A stretch of DNA of 64,000 nt from positions 1 to 64,000 of the forward strand of contig JAJRYD010000004.1 in assembly GCA_024275955.1 (NCBI GenBank), given 5' to 3'. A program made the translations under genes and the position numbers. The notes beneath the pieces were generated by a model, which saw only the letters and a list, made by a program, of their open reading frames with translations, was not told the origin of the DNA and searched no databases. Below, one piece after another: positions 18,115 to 27,342 of the stretch. Source of the DNA: Nitrospirota bacterium (GTDB lineage: Bacteria > Nitrospinota_A > UBA7883 > JACRGQ01). How positions within the stretch are numbered: the stretch's first letter is position 1; each line of letters begins with the position of its first letter.

Positions 18115-19386
18115 ATGAACACCGTCAAAGAAATGGACGAAACAGGGCCGAAAGAGCTTCCCAAGATGCCGTCAGCGACAGTATCTGGGATAACATCGGA
18201 AAATAATTTAGAAGCTAAAACCTTTGCTTTGCCGGTAGATTCCGTTGAATCGGCGATTGCGGCAGAGGCTCCACTACCGGATGTCGAAGGGGGATTCGAG
18301 AACCGGAAGGGGCCGGAAACCGCCCCTATTCAGGCAAAACGAAAAAGGCCATTGTCGCTTCCCGGGATAATAGGCAACAGCGAACGGATGGAAAAGGTTT
18401 TCGATGCCGTCCACAAGGTTGCCGATACCGACTCTACCGTTCTTATTCTCGGCGAATCCGGCACCGGCAAAGAGCTTTTTGCAAAAGCGGTACACCGGCT
18501 TTCCCCAAGAGCCAGAAGAAATTTCGTCGTCGTAAACTGCGGGGCTATACCAGAGGACCTTTTGGAGAGCGAGCTTTTCGGCCACGAAAAAGGTTCGTTT
18601 ACCGGCGCTATCAGAACCCGTATCGGCAAATTCGAGATGGCGCACGAAGGCAGTATTTTCCTTGACGAAATAGGCGATATGTCGCCCTCCTTGCAGGTAA
18701 AGCTTTTGCGGATACTGCAGGAGCAAAGGTTCGAAAGAGTCGGTGGCAATCAGGTAATACGAACCAACGTACGGATAATAGCCGCCACAAACAAAAATCT
18801 TAAAAAAGCGATTGCAAAAAATGAGTTCCGCGAAGATCTTTACTACCGCCTCAACGTAATACCGCTCGACCTTCCGCCTCTAAGAGATAGACAATCCGAC
18901 ACACGCAGACTGGCCGAACATTTCATTACCTGTTTCAACAAAACCAAAGTACGGTCGATTACCGGCATATCGCCCGGAGCGATGGATATAATCGCAAAGT
19001 ACGACTGGCCAGGCAACGTACGCGAACTGGAAAACGTATGCGAGAGAATGGTGGTGATGAGAGGCGAAGGCGAAATAGATATCGACGACCTGCCGTACCA
19101 TCTGCTTCCTCAAGGAGAGACAAACGAACAGCTAGAGAGCGATATGCTTCTTGTCGGCGGACACGAAGAGGATCTGGAAATAGATGACGAAATTCCGGCG
19201 GGGCAAGTTACCGATATCCCTGACAGCGGAATAAACCTTAAAAGCGTCGTAGAGGAATACGAAACTTTGCTCATTATTAAAGCGCTTGAAAAGTGTGGCT
19301 GGGTGAAAAACCGCGCGGCGGCTCTTCTTAGCCTAAACCGCACCACGCTGGTAGAAAAGCTTAAGAAAAAAGGGCTGAACCGCTAA
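18115..19386 (+). CDS. Sigma54-dependent transcriptional activator lacking a receiver domain
   Basis: A 423-residue NtrC-family enhancer-binding protein. The first 75 or so residues are low-complexity and hold no receiver, GAF or PAS domain. The AAA+ core follows, with Walker [13 protein letters not shown], the sigma54-contact loop GSFTGA, Walker [10 protein letters not shown] and the arginine-finger region [13 protein letters not shown]-terminal Fis-type helix-turn-helix reads [20 protein letters not shown]. Without a receiver it may be constitutive or controlled by a partner or by expression level. Good AAGGGG precedes ATG 18115. Confidence 0.93.
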   Translation: MNTVKEMDETGPKELPKMPSATVSGITSENNLEAKTFALPVDSVESAIAAEAPLPDVEGGFENRKGPETAPIQAKRKRPLSLPGIIGNSERMEKVFDAVHKVADTDSTVLILGESGTGKELFAKAVHRLSPRARRNFVVVNCGAIPEDLLESELFGHEKGSFTGAIRTRIGKFEMAHEGSIFLDEIGDMSPSLQVKLLRILQEQRFERVGGNQVIRTNVRIIAATNKNLKKAIAKNEFREDLYYRLNVIPLDLPPLRDRQSDTRRLAEHFITCFNKTKVRSITGISPGAMDIIAKYDWPGNVRELENVCERMVVMRGEGEIDIDDLPYHLLPQGETNEQLESDMLLVGGHEEDLEIDDEIPAGQVTDIPDSGINLKSVVEEYETLLIIKALEKCGWVKNRAAALLSLNRTTLVEKLKKKGLNR

Positions 19387-19413
19387 TCACTTTCCTGTCG
19401 CGGTAAAATTCTT

Positions 19414-19911
19414 ATGGCAATATTTGGAACTGTGAACGACACACAAAATTTGATAAGAAAAAACCAAAATTTCCAAACGGCGTTCGGCTACCTTGCCAGT
19501 TGTCTTAAAAAAGATAGCAAGGAAAACAGACGCATAATGTCGATGGGGATGAACGAGGTTTTCAAATTTGATATCAATGACGATATCTTCGCTATGGAAC
19601 AGTCGTACAAACCAAAAAAGCATGTCGACGGACGGTTTGAATCGCACCGCAGACATATCGACATACAGTGCGTTATAGGCGGTGCGGAAATGATGAGAAC
19701 AGTTCCGGCAGATAAGCTCGCTGTAAAAACTCCTTACGACGAAGGCACCGACGTTGTTTTTTACGTCGATACAGGCAACGGCTCGGCACTAAAAGTATCC
19801 AAAGGGGCTTTTGCCATATTCTACCCGAACGACGCGCATATGCCGTGCCTAGAGGCTGGCGGAGAAAGCGGAGCTGTTTTTAAAACTGTGGTGAAAATTC
19901 CGGCAGGTTAG
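19414..19911 (+). CDS. YhcH/YjgK/YiaL-family protein
   Basis: A 165-residue protein of the YhcH/YjgK/YiaL family (also annotated as beta-galactosidase subunit beta, EbgC-like), a cupin-like barrel. Visible family signs are KKHVDGRFESHRRHIDIQ in the middle and FAIFYPNDAHMPCLE near the end, which supply conserved His and Glu ligands. Members are linked to sugar or sialic acid metabolism, mainly by context; no sugar genes lie nearby, so the substrate is open. It starts 27 bp after the sigma54 activator and its end overlaps the convergent FAH-family gene by 4 bp. Confidence 0.85.
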   Translation: MAIFGTVNDTQNLIRKNQNFQTAFGYLASCLKKDSKENRRIMSMGMNEVFKFDINDDIFAMEQSYKPKKHVDGRFESHRRHIDIQCVIGGAEMMRTVPADKLAVKTPYDEGTDVVFYVDTGNGSALKVSKGAFAIFYPNDAHMPCLEAGGESGAVFKTVVKIPAG

Positions 19912-20528
19912 GAAGCGGCGCGCTCCACTCTCCACCCGCCGGTTACAAGCACTTTTCCGTTAGAAATAATCTCGCCTTTAAAGCTGTCGCCAACATGGTA
20001 AGAGCCTACCCCTTTTGGAGTGCCGGTCATTATTATGTCGCCATCCTCCAGAGTGAAGCTTTGTTTTACTTCTGCCAATATCTCTGCCGGTTTATATATC
20101 ATAAGCCGAACTCCGCCGTTCTGCGCTGGCTGGCCGTTTATAGACAGCTCCAGTTTTAGACTTTCGACATCATTAAACGGCACGAAACGGCTGAACAGAG
20201 CGGAGCTGTCGAACGCCTTCGATTTCTCCCACGGCAGGCTCTTGTTCTTTAGCCGTTTTTGTACTTCCGAGAGAGTAAGGTCAAGCCCGAAGCCGACACC
20301 GGCAAGCTCTCCTCCTTTAACGATAAACGATATCTCTCCTTCGTACCGGCATCTCTCTTCCGGCAAAAAAAGCGTTTGGCTTATCGCGCTGTTAGGCTTT
20401 ATAAAAAGAACTATCTCTTTAGGATTACCGCTCCCAAGCTCTTTTATATGCTCTGCGTAGTTCATCCCTACGCAGATTATTTTTGATGGGAAAAGTTTGC
20501 GCCCGTTAAAATCTGCAAAGTTTTTCAC
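19908..20528 (-). CDS. Fumarylacetoacetate hydrolase (FAH)-family protein
   Basis: A 206-residue FAH-fold protein of the short FAHD1/YcgM type. Signs are ICVGMNYAEHIKELG, RYEGEISFIVKG with the metal-binding Glu pair, and the C-terminal MTGTPKGVGSYHVGD. Members act as acylpyruvases, oxaloacetate decarboxylases or aromatic-ring-cleavage hydrolases; the sequence does not decide. Start is GTG at 20528. It is the last gene of a minus-strand block running down from tatC. Confidence 0.88.
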   Translation of the reverse strand: MKNFADFNGRKLFPSKIICVGMNYAEHIKELGSGNPKEIVLFIKPNSAISQTLFLPEERCRYEGEISFIVKGGELAGVGFGLDLTLSEVQKRLKNKSLPWEKSKAFDSSALFSRFVPFNDVESLKLELSINGQPAQNGGVRLMIYKPAEILAEVKQSFTLEDGDIIMTGTPKGVGSYHVGDSFKGEIISNGKVLVTGGWRVERAAS

Positions 20529-20551
20529 GCCTGCATTCTAACAGCCCAGAG

Positions 20552-21094
20552 CTAAAGCAGTCTGTCGAGTTTTTTGCCTATATTCATTTTATAGATAAAC
20601 CCTTTTTTATCTCCGTAAACTTTCCAGATAGGCAGGCCGCTTACCATAAAACTGTAAGAGACTACCCTAGCCGAGCTTTTAAGCTCATTTTTAAACCTCT
20701 CCAGCATACTATCGGCTATCTGATGTGAAAGGTAGATGAAAAGCAAATCGGCATCTTTTAGCTCTGCTTTTTGGGCGGACGACCAGATAACTTTTATCGA
20801 GCCGGAAAGCCCTGCCAGTTTTATCCTCAGCTTTAGCATCAAAACTTTAAACGGGTCTATCTCCACCCCGACAGCTTTGGCGCCGAAATCTCTTACCGCC
20901 GTAAAGAGCAGTCTCCCGTCGCCGCAACCGAGGTCGAAGAGAGTCTCGCCTTCTTTTAGTTCCGCCGCCTTTAAAAGGTTTTTAATATCGGCATTAGGGG
21001 TAGGCAACCATACCGCGCCCCATATAAGAGGAACGACGACTAAAAGCGCGGCAACTATAACAAGAAAAAGAAGAAGGTAGGAAAACAGCTCCAC
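20552..21094 (-). CDS. Membrane-anchored SAM-dependent methyltransferase
   Basis: A 180-residue protein. The first 30 residues form a hydrophobic helix (LFSYLLLFLVIVAALLVVVP), then comes a compact class I methyltransferase with motif I LFDLGCGDGRLL, acidic motif VGVEIDPF and a following DADLLFIYLS strand. The GTG start at 21094 directly follows the upstream gene's stop. Small membrane-tethered methyltransferases of this kind are common in Deltaproteobacteria-like genomes but their substrate is not known. Confidence 0.82.
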   Translation of the reverse strand: MELFSYLLLFLVIVAALLVVVPLIWGAVWLPTPNADIKNLLKAAELKEGETLFDLGCGDGRLLFTAVRDFGAKAVGVEIDPFKVLMLKLRIKLAGLSGSIKVIWSSAQKAELKDADLLFIYLSHQIADSMLERFKNELKSSARVVSYSFMVSGLPIWKVYGDKKGFIYKMNIGKKLDRLL

Positions 21095-21346
21095 CTATTT
21101 GGTTTGCTTTTCCTGCCCGCTCTTCCCCGCTAAAACCGTTAAAAGCGATTTTATAGGAAAGAACGCTATAGCGGCAAATATCGCGAGCAGGATAAGCGCG
21201 TGCGGAGAGCCGGTAACGCTTGCCAAAGGGTTGTTAAAAAGTATGCCGACGCAGTAGCCTACTCCGATGATTCCGGCAAGAAGCGGAAATATAACCGCCT
21301 CCAGTTTCTGTCCAAAATCGTCTTCGTTTTTATTTTCCAATGCCAC
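21095..21346 (-). CDS. Small two-helix membrane protein
   Basis: An 83-residue protein with two predicted membrane helices (PLLAGIIGVGYCVGILF and ALILLAIFAAIAFF) and a charged N-terminus. I do not recognise a family. Its stop codon is immediately followed by the GTG of the membrane methyltransferase, so the two are probably co-translated and may work together at the membrane. Confidence 0.7.
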   Translation of the reverse strand: MALENKNEDDFGQKLEAVIFPLLAGIIGVGYCVGILFNNPLASVTGSPHALILLAIFAAIAFFPIKSLLTVLAGKSGQEKQTK

Positions 21347-21382
21347 TCCGTTTTCAGTTAATAAAGCGAAACCTAATATACC

Positions 21383-21664
21383 CTACAACTCTACCGAGAA
21401 GGTAGCGAACTCTCCCGCAGGCTCTTCCCATTCCACTTCTACCAAGCTTACCTTTGCCGACGGCGGGCCGCTACGGCACCATTTTATCAGCTCCTCTATT
21501 TTATCTTTCTCTCCTTCCACTACTACTCTCACTCTTCCGTCGGCTAAGTTTTTGGCCGAGCCGGTAAGGCCTAGCGAGAGAGCTGTCTCGGCTGTCGTGG
21601 AGCGGTAAAAAACGCCCTGCACGACACCGGAGACTAAAATAACAGCGCGGGCAATACCGCTCAA
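21383..21664 (-). CDS. acyP: Acylphosphatase
   Basis: A 93-residue protein with the acylphosphatase fold. The phosphate-binding loop GVVQGVFYRS supplies the conserved Arg, and SAKNLADGRVRVVVEG supplies the catalytic Asn. It hydrolyses acyl phosphates; its cellular role in bacteria is unclear. The start TTG overlaps the TGA of pyrF in TTGA, indicating translational coupling. Length is typical (about 90). Confidence 0.93.
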   Translation of the reverse strand: MSGIARAVILVSGVVQGVFYRSTTAETALSLGLTGSAKNLADGRVRVVVEGEKDKIEELIKWCRSGPPSAKVSLVEVEWEEPAGEFATFSVEL

Positions 21665-22383
21665 GCGAGAGCCTCTTTTATCTCTTTTATAACCATCTTC
21701 GCCGCCTTTAGCGGGTCGTCGGCCAAGAGTATCGGCCTTCCTACCACTATATAGTCCGCGCCATCTTTTATCGCCTTGTACGGCGTTGCTATTCTTTTCT
21801 GGTCGTTTTTAACCGCCCATTTCGGCCTGATGCCGGGCGTTACTATAAGAAAATCTTTCCCGAACTTCCATCTTAAGGTAGAGATTTCCATAGCCGAAGC
21901 GACCACGCCGTCCATCCCGCTTTTAAGAGATACCTTGCAAAGTTTTACGACAGTTTTATCCATCGGCGTTTTTATGTTTACCTTGTTAAGCTCCGCCTCA
22001 TCGTAGGAAGTTAAAATGGTAACCGCTATCAGTTTTGTTCCGGCTTTGGCACTTTCTGCTGTTTTTACGCACTTCGACATCGCTTCCGGCCCGCTAAGCG
22101 CGTGTACATTTAGTAAAAGAGGTTTGGCTTTAAGAGCCGAAGCTACGGCGGAAGACATCGTATTTGGAATATCGAGAAACTTAAGGTCGAGAAAAACTTT
22201 TCAGCCGGCATCATTTATTTTTTTAACTATGCCGGGGCCGGCAGAGCAGAAAAGCTCTAAGCCTACTTTGAAAACTCTTACCGTCGGTAAAAGCAGGCGT
22301 ACCAGCTTTAACGCCTCTTTTTGAGTGTCGACATCAAGAGCTACTATCAGTCGTTGCGTTGTCGGAATTTTCTTTGCCGTCAC
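21661..22383 (-). pseudogene. pyrF: Orotidine 5'-phosphate decarboxylase PyrF, interrupted by an in-frame UGA
   Basis: PyrF makes UMP from OMP. The frame from ATG 22383 gives the correct N-terminus (LIVALDVDTQKEA, FKVGLELF) and is stopped by TGA at 22201-22203. The same frame then continues without shift as KVFLDLKFLDIPNT, with the DxKxxD active-site residues, VNVHA, VTILTS, DGVVASA, TPGIRP and VVGRPI to a normal end at 21661. The interruption lies just before the active-site strand, where families vary (Phe, Gly, Lys and others occur). All catalytic residues survive, so this is a single nonsense change, a read error or a recoded UGA. Overlaps tatC by 50 bp. Confidence 0.9.
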
Positions 22384-23119
22384 TTCCTCCTCCTATCTCT
22401 TTTGCTTTTTTACCAAAAATATTAATCACAACTATGCTTAACTCGTAAAGAATTATCAAAGGCAGAGAAAGCACCACCTGCGTAAAAATGTCGGGAGGAG
22501 TTATAAGCGCCGAAAGAACAAACGCAGATACTATAAGGTACGGCCGGAACGATGCAAGCTGTTCCACGCTTACCAAGTCTATCCTGTTTAGGAAGATGAC
22601 GATAAGAGGCAGTTGGAAAACGATCCCGAAAACGAACATTAGCGTCATGCAAAAACCGAGAAAGGCCGAAGCGGAAATCATCGGCGATATAATGCTTCCG
22701 CCGTAGCCAAGCAAAAAATTTAGCCCAAAAGGGAGAACAAGAAAATAGCAAAAGGAAACGCCGATGCCAAAAAAAATAGACGACCCCAAGATAAACGGAA
22801 AAGCTAATTTTCGCTCCTCTTTCAACAGCCCGGGAGATAAAAACGACCAGACCTGATACAGGAGGTACGGAACAGAAACAGCCAATGAGGCGTAAAAAGC
22901 TATCTTCATATGTACGAAAAAAGCTTCGGTGGGACTTATGAAAACCAGTTTATGCTCCCGCATCAGGCCAGAGAGCGGCTCCAGCAGTTTATCGGATATG
23001 GCAAAAGCTACGAAAAACAGCACGCCGACAACAATAATGGAATGTATAAGCCTCTGACGCAGTTCTTCCAGATGCGCCGCAAACGGCACCGTTTCTCCTT
23101 CGTCAAGCTTCCTGACCAT
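22334..23119 (-). CDS. tatC: Twin-arginine translocase subunit TatC
   Basis: The 261-residue polytopic subunit that binds twin-arginine signal peptides. The N-terminal amphipathic block FAAHLEELRQRL with the conserved Glu, the loop FISPTEAFFVHMK, FLSPGLLKEERK and six hydrophobic helices are all visible. The ATG at 23119 (MVRKLDE) is preferred to a start 15 residues upstream because it gives the normal N-terminus and has AGGGA upstream. The hydrophilic Ser-rich tail overlaps the start of pyrF. tatA and tatB are not in the window. Confidence 0.95.
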   Translation of the reverse strand: MVRKLDEGETVPFAAHLEELRQRLIHSIIVVGVLFFVAFAISDKLLEPLSGLMREHKLVFISPTEAFFVHMKIAFYASLAVSVPYLLYQVWSFLSPGLLKEERKLAFPFILGSSIFFGIGVSFCYFLVLPFGLNFLLGYGGSIISPMISASAFLGFCMTLMFVFGIVFQLPLIVIFLNRIDLVSVEQLASFRPYLIVSAFVLSALITPPDIFTQVVLSLPLIILYELSIVVINIFGKKAKEIGGGSDGKENSDNATTDSSS

Positions 23120-23291
23120 AGATTTCCCTAAAAACTTCTTCCCGCAAAAGAGGCCCAACAGCAAAGACCGGCTGGGCTATTAAATCAGATATTTGTATAA
23201 TAGAATACCTGTTTTAGGGGATACTTTGCCGGTTTTCTTGATATGCAGAATTCAGTTGTACGAAAAGCCGAGCCGTAGGGGGAGCTAGAAA

Positions 23292-25838
23292 GTGATAAAC
23301 AGCCTATTGAAAAAGCTTCAAAAAGCTAGCAATTTCCAGATTTTTGCCTTCACTGTAGCCTTCTCCATCATTCTTACGATGATTGTCGTACTTACTATGA
23401 GCATTTTCTTTTTCGGCAAAATCACCCTCGAATTTATGGCAACAGGGCTTGTAGCCTCCTTTCTGGTGGCCGGCATAGTTACCGCCATTCTTGTACCGCT
23501 TGTAAGGCGGCTTGGCCAAAAAGAGGGCGAGGATATCGGCGAACTGCTGGCCAAGGAGAGAGACAGATCAAAAAAGGCACTGCAAAAAAGCGAAGAGAGC
23601 CTTGCGAGAGCGCAGACAATAGCCCATATAGGTAGCTGGGACTGGAACCCTACCACAGGAAGTGTCGTTTGGTCTGACGAGCATTACCGTATTTTCGGGC
23701 TTGAGCCTCAGGAGGTAACGGCGACACATGATCTATTCACAAAATATCTCCACCCTGACGATATCGGCTTTGTAAATAAATCTTTGGAAGATGCCTTGGC
23801 CAGCAAGAAAGAGTACTGCATAGATTACAGGATTATAAGAAAAGACGGGGCCGAACGGGTATGTCATGGTCATGCGGCGGTTCAGTATGACGATGACGGA
23901 AACCTTGAAAGAATGATAGGAACGATTCAGGATATAACCGAAAGAAAAAAGGCCGAGGAAAAAGCCGGGAAACTGGAGAAAACCCTCTCTTCCATTCTGG
24001 AGAGAACGCACGATGTATTTTACAGGGTTGACACGGAAGGAAAATTTATATGGGTATCACCTGTGGTAAAAGAGATGACAGGGTACGAACCGACAGAACT
24101 GATAGGCGAAAATATAGCCGGTTTCTACCTAAACATGGCGGACAGAGAAAAATTTAAGCAAAAACTTCACTCAAGCGGCGGCATGATTAGAAAATTTGAG
24201 GCGCCTTTAAAACGGAAAGACGGCTCCATCTTCTGGGTTTCTACCGATGCTGGGTTTTTTTACGATAAAGCTGGAAACGTTGGGGGGGTGGAAGGGGCGA
24301 CGCGCGATATAACCGAAAGAAAACTTGCAGAAGCGGAGCTTAAACAATCCGAAGGAAAATACAGAACGCTTATAGACCATATGCAGGACGGCGTCTTCCT
24401 TATACAAGACGGAAAGTTCCTTTTTGCAAACGAACCGATTGCAGATATGACAGGCTACAGCGTAGAAGAGCTTACCGGCAAACGTTTCGATTCTTTTATA
24501 GCTCCCGAAGACAGGGAGATGGTGTTGGACCGTTACACACGAAGACTGCATGGAGAAGATGTGCCTGCCGAATACGAATTTCGTCTTCTTCACAAAGACG
24601 GCATCACCGCGGTTTATATAAATATGGCGGTCGGCATTACTTTGTATGAGGGCAAAACCACCTCCATCGGCACCATCAAAAACACAACCGAAAAGAAAAA
24701 GGCCGAAGAGGAACGGTTAAAGGCGCAAAAGCTCGAATCGCTAAGCCTTCTCGCTGGCGGAATAGCGCACGACTTCAATAACATCCTAACCGCGATACTC
24801 GGAAACATCTCACTAGCTAAAGCCGATGAAAAACTAGACGATGAAACAAAAGAGATACTCTCGGAAGGAATAACAGCGACCAGACACGCGCAAGACCTCA
24901 CAAAACAGCTCCTGACATTCTCGAAAGGCGGAGAACCTCTCAAGGCGACCGTAGATATAGCAAAGCTTCTTTCGGGAGCGGTAAGATTCGCAATGAGAGG
25001 TTCTCACTCCTCATACACGATTACTATCTCTGAAAATCTTTCCTATATCAATGCCGATGGTGGGCAAATAAGCCAAGTGATAAATAACCTTGTGTTAAAC
25101 GCCGAAGAGGCGATGCCGGATGGCGGGCGGGTAACTGTCAACGCGTTCAATATGACAATAGAACCAGAAAGCAAACTGCCGCTTAAAAGCGGGGCGTATG
25201 TCTGCTTTTCCATTGAGGATACCGGAATAGGAATAAAGGCGGAACACCGCGCTAGAATTTTCGACCCGTACTTTTCCAGCAAGAAAAGGGGAAGCGGGCT
25301 GGGGCTTGCCACCAGTTATTCAATTATAAGCAATCACTCAGGACATATCGAAGTTGAATCCGACTTAGGGAAAGGAACCAAATTCACCATCTGCCTGCCT
25401 GCCTCTAAAGAAGCTATACCGCCGGCAAAGCCTGCAAAAACTGAAATCAAAAAAGGGAAAGGCCGGATACTGGTGATGGACGACGAACAGGTTATAAGGG
25501 ATGTTCTGGTGCGGATGCTCAAAAAGCTTGGATACGAAGTGGACTCTTCGGTTGATGGCAACGAGGCGCTAAAAAAATACGGCGAAAGGCTAGACAACGG
25601 GAGTAGCTATGATCTGGTAATAATGGATCTAACCATTCCCGGCGGGATGGGCGGGCTACAGACGATAAAGGAACTGCTAAAGCTCGACCAAAACGCGAAA
25701 GCTATAGTATCGAGCGGTTACTCTACCGACGCGGTTATGAAAGACTACAGGAAATACGGCTTTAGGGGGATTATGCCAAAGCCGTTTGAGCTGGAGAAAC
25801 TGTCCGAAATTTTAGCGGAAGTTTTGAGCGCGGAGTAA
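23292..25838 (+). CDS. Membrane hybrid histidine kinase with three PAS domains and a C-terminal receiver
   Basis: An 848-residue sensor. Two membrane helices lie at about 15-70, then three PAS domains (about 105-215, 225-345, 355-470), each ending in an ITERK-type PAC strand. The dimerisation/phosphoacceptor segment has LAGGIAHDFNN with His493. The ATPase domain follows (NNLVLNAEEAMP, DTGIGI, GSGLGL), then a receiver with VMDDEQ and phospho-Asp779 in IMDLTIPGG. The periplasmic loop is very short, so sensing is probably by the PAS domains. Start GTG 23292. No partner regulator is adjacent. Confidence 0.93.
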   Translation: MINSLLKKLQKASNFQIFAFTVAFSIILTMIVVLTMSIFFFGKITLEFMATGLVASFLVAGIVTAILVPLVRRLGQKEGEDIGELLAKERDRSKKALQKSEESLARAQTIAHIGSWDWNPTTGSVVWSDEHYRIFGLEPQEVTATHDLFTKYLHPDDIGFVNKSLEDALASKKEYCIDYRIIRKDGAERVCHGHAAVQYDDDGNLERMIGTIQDITERKKAEEKAGKLEKTLSSILERTHDVFYRVDTEGKFIWVSPVVKEMTGYEPTELIGENIAGFYLNMADREKFKQKLHSSGGMIRKFEAPLKRKDGSIFWVSTDAGFFYDKAGNVGGVEGATRDITERKLAEAELKQSEGKYRTLIDHMQDGVFLIQDGKFLFANEPIADMTGYSVEELTGKRFDSFIAPEDREMVLDRYTRRLHGEDVPAEYEFRLLHKDGITAVYINMAVGITLYEGKTTSIGTIKNTTEKKKAEEERLKAQKLESLSLLAGGIAHDFNNILTAILGNISLAKADEKLDDETKEILSEGITATRHAQDLTKQLLTFSKGGEPLKATVDIAKLLSGAVRFAMRGSHSSYTITISENLSYINADGGQISQVINNLVLNAEEAMPDGGRVTVNAFNMTIEPESKLPLKSGAYVCFSIEDTGIGIKAEHRARIFDPYFSSKKRGSGLGLATSYSIISNHSGHIEVESDLGKGTKFTICLPASKEAIPPAKPAKTEIKKGKGRILVMDDEQVIRDVLVRMLKKLGYEVDSSVDGNEALKKYGERLDNGSSYDLVIMDLTIPGGMGGLQTIKELLKLDQNAKAIVSSGYSTDAVMKDYRKYGFRGIMPKPFELEKLSEILAEVLSAE

Positions 25839-25916
25839 TGGTAGACTTGCGTTTGTACCGCTGGCGGAATTTCTTCGGCAACGGCAAAGGCTAAATTTTA
25901 AAAAGGAAGGTACTTA

Positions 25917-26561
25917 ATGACTATCGTGGCGCCATCTATTCTCTCTGCTGATTTTTCTAAACTGGGCGAAGAGATAAAAGCGGTAGAAGATGCCGGTGCC
26001 GACTGGATTCATATAGACGTTATGGACGGACATTTCGTGCCGAACATCACCATAGGCCCGCTGGTGGTAGCCGGCATAAGACCTATAACCGAGCTGGTAA
26101 TCGACGTTCACCTGATGATTGAGAACCCAGATAACTATGTGGGAGAATTCGCGAAAGCAGGAGCAGACTACATAACTGTCCACCAAGAAGCATGCCCGCA
26201 TCTGCACCGCTCCATTATGCTCATAAAATCGCTCGGCAAAAAAGCGGGAGTATCGCTAAACCCGTCTACCCCTGCCTCCGTTCTGGGAGAGGTGATAAAG
26301 GATGTAGACCTTATGCTTATTATGTCGGTAAACCCAGGCTTTGGCGGACAGTCGTTCATAGAGTCGTCGCTCGGCAAGACAAAAGAGATAAAGAAGATGA
26401 TAACCGCGTCCGGCTCGAAAGCTATTATAGAGATGGACGGCGGCATAGGGATGAAAAACGCGCAAAGCGTAAAAGATGCCGGGGTTACAGCTATCGTCGC
26501 CGGCTCCGCCGTTTTCAAATCTAAAAACTATAAAGCGGTTATCGACGAACTGAAAAGGTAG
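25917..26561 (+). CDS. rpe: Ribulose-phosphate 3-epimerase
   Basis: A 214-residue TIM barrel that interconverts ribulose 5-phosphate and xylulose 5-phosphate. Diagnostic blocks are [45 protein letters not shown] and EMDGGIG, which carry the metal-binding His/Asp pairs. A GGAAGG ribosome-binding site precedes ATG 25917. It seems to be a single gene. Confidence 0.97.
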   Translation: MTIVAPSILSADFSKLGEEIKAVEDAGADWIHIDVMDGHFVPNITIGPLVVAGIRPITELVIDVHLMIENPDNYVGEFAKAGADYITVHQEACPHLHRSIMLIKSLGKKAGVSLNPSTPASVLGEVIKDVDLMLIMSVNPGFGGQSFIESSLGKTKEIKKMITASGSKAIIEMDGGIGMKNAQSVKDAGVTAIVAGSAVFKSKNYKAVIDELKR

Positions 26562-26602
26562 CCTGTAGCGTGGCGTAATGTATCTCAATATGAGGCGTCT
26601 CT

Positions 26603-27118
26603 ATGGGAGATAAAATAGAGGTTACATATAAAGGCATCGCGTATATTTTTGACAGTCGTCTATGGTACGAAGCAAAGACTTTCCAAACACCCCCTTCAAC
26701 AGTAATAAACGAGCTTGAAAAAATAGCTGGGTCTAAAGTTAAATACGAATGGGAAGATATAGACGATTGCCATCAGTTGCTTAAAATTGCCAGCAAGAAA
26801 GCTTTTCAGGAAAAGCATAAAGAGGTAGTAAAGATAACAAAACGTATTTTAAGCTTAAATTTTAATTGCAACAGAACTCAAACAGAGATGGCCGCCTCGA
26901 AACTTTGCGCAAGCTTGAGGGCTTTAAGCAAACCTCAAGATGCCCTACTTGAAACCGAAAAATATAAAAAACATTCATCCGGTTATCTATTAATAAGCCG
27001 AGCCGCGGCACTATGTGACCTTCAAAGATGGGATGAGGCCGAAGCTGTCATTAACCGCGTCGATGGGAGGATAGCATATTCCGTGAAGAGGAGGATACAA
27101 AAAGAACGGCCAAAATAG
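26603..27118 (+). CDS. Hypothetical helical protein
   Basis: A 171-residue protein with no signal peptide or membrane helix and no recognised domain. The second half looks helical and TPR-like (an LLISRAAALCDLQRWDEAEA segment), with an acidic-basic amphipathic pattern throughout. It starts 41 bp after rpe with a weak ribosome-binding site, so both are possibly co-transcribed. Function unknown. Confidence 0.65.
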   Translation: MGDKIEVTYKGIAYIFDSRLWYEAKTFQTPPSTVINELEKIAGSKVKYEWEDIDDCHQLLKIASKKAFQEKHKEVVKITKRILSLNFNCNRTQTEMAASKLCASLRALSKPQDALLETEKYKKHSSGYLLISRAAALCDLQRWDEAEAVINRVDGRIAYSVKRRIQKERPK

Positions 27119-27342
27119 CGCGGACAACTCTTTTGCCGCAAAGCAAAAAAGTCAGCCCTCAATATTAGACTACTCCCCTCTGCGCCTCTGCGGTAAGTCA
27201 CTCCAAAACCGCATGCTACGCATAACCCAACAGGCGATAGTCGCCTGTTCCACCGCAAGCGAAAGGCAAACCAGCAATGCGGGGCGCGCACGGGCCGCGA
27301 TTACTGCCTGCCCCGTGTACAGCCTCCACGCCTTTGCGTGGC
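27119..27342. repeat. Intergenic palindrome cluster
   Basis: This spacer contains the dispersed motif CTCTGCGCCTCTGCGGTAA (27179-27196 region), a perfect palindrome AACAGGCGA/TCGCCTGTT (27229-27249) and CCACGC/GCGTGG (27326-27341). The last two share stems with the 131-bp tandem repeat at the window start. No gene is seen. Confidence 0.7.
27326..27341 (-). terminator. Hairpin just after the ruvA stop codon
   Basis: CCACGC and GCGTGG pair around a 4-nt loop 2 bp beyond the ruvA stop. There is no T-run, so it may be a weak terminator or a transcript-end stabiliser. Confidence 0.4.

Noticed and set aside
22201-22203. Selenocysteine codon in pyrF
   Set aside because: PyrF has no Sec-containing members that I know of, and no clear hairpin immediately downstream was recognised.
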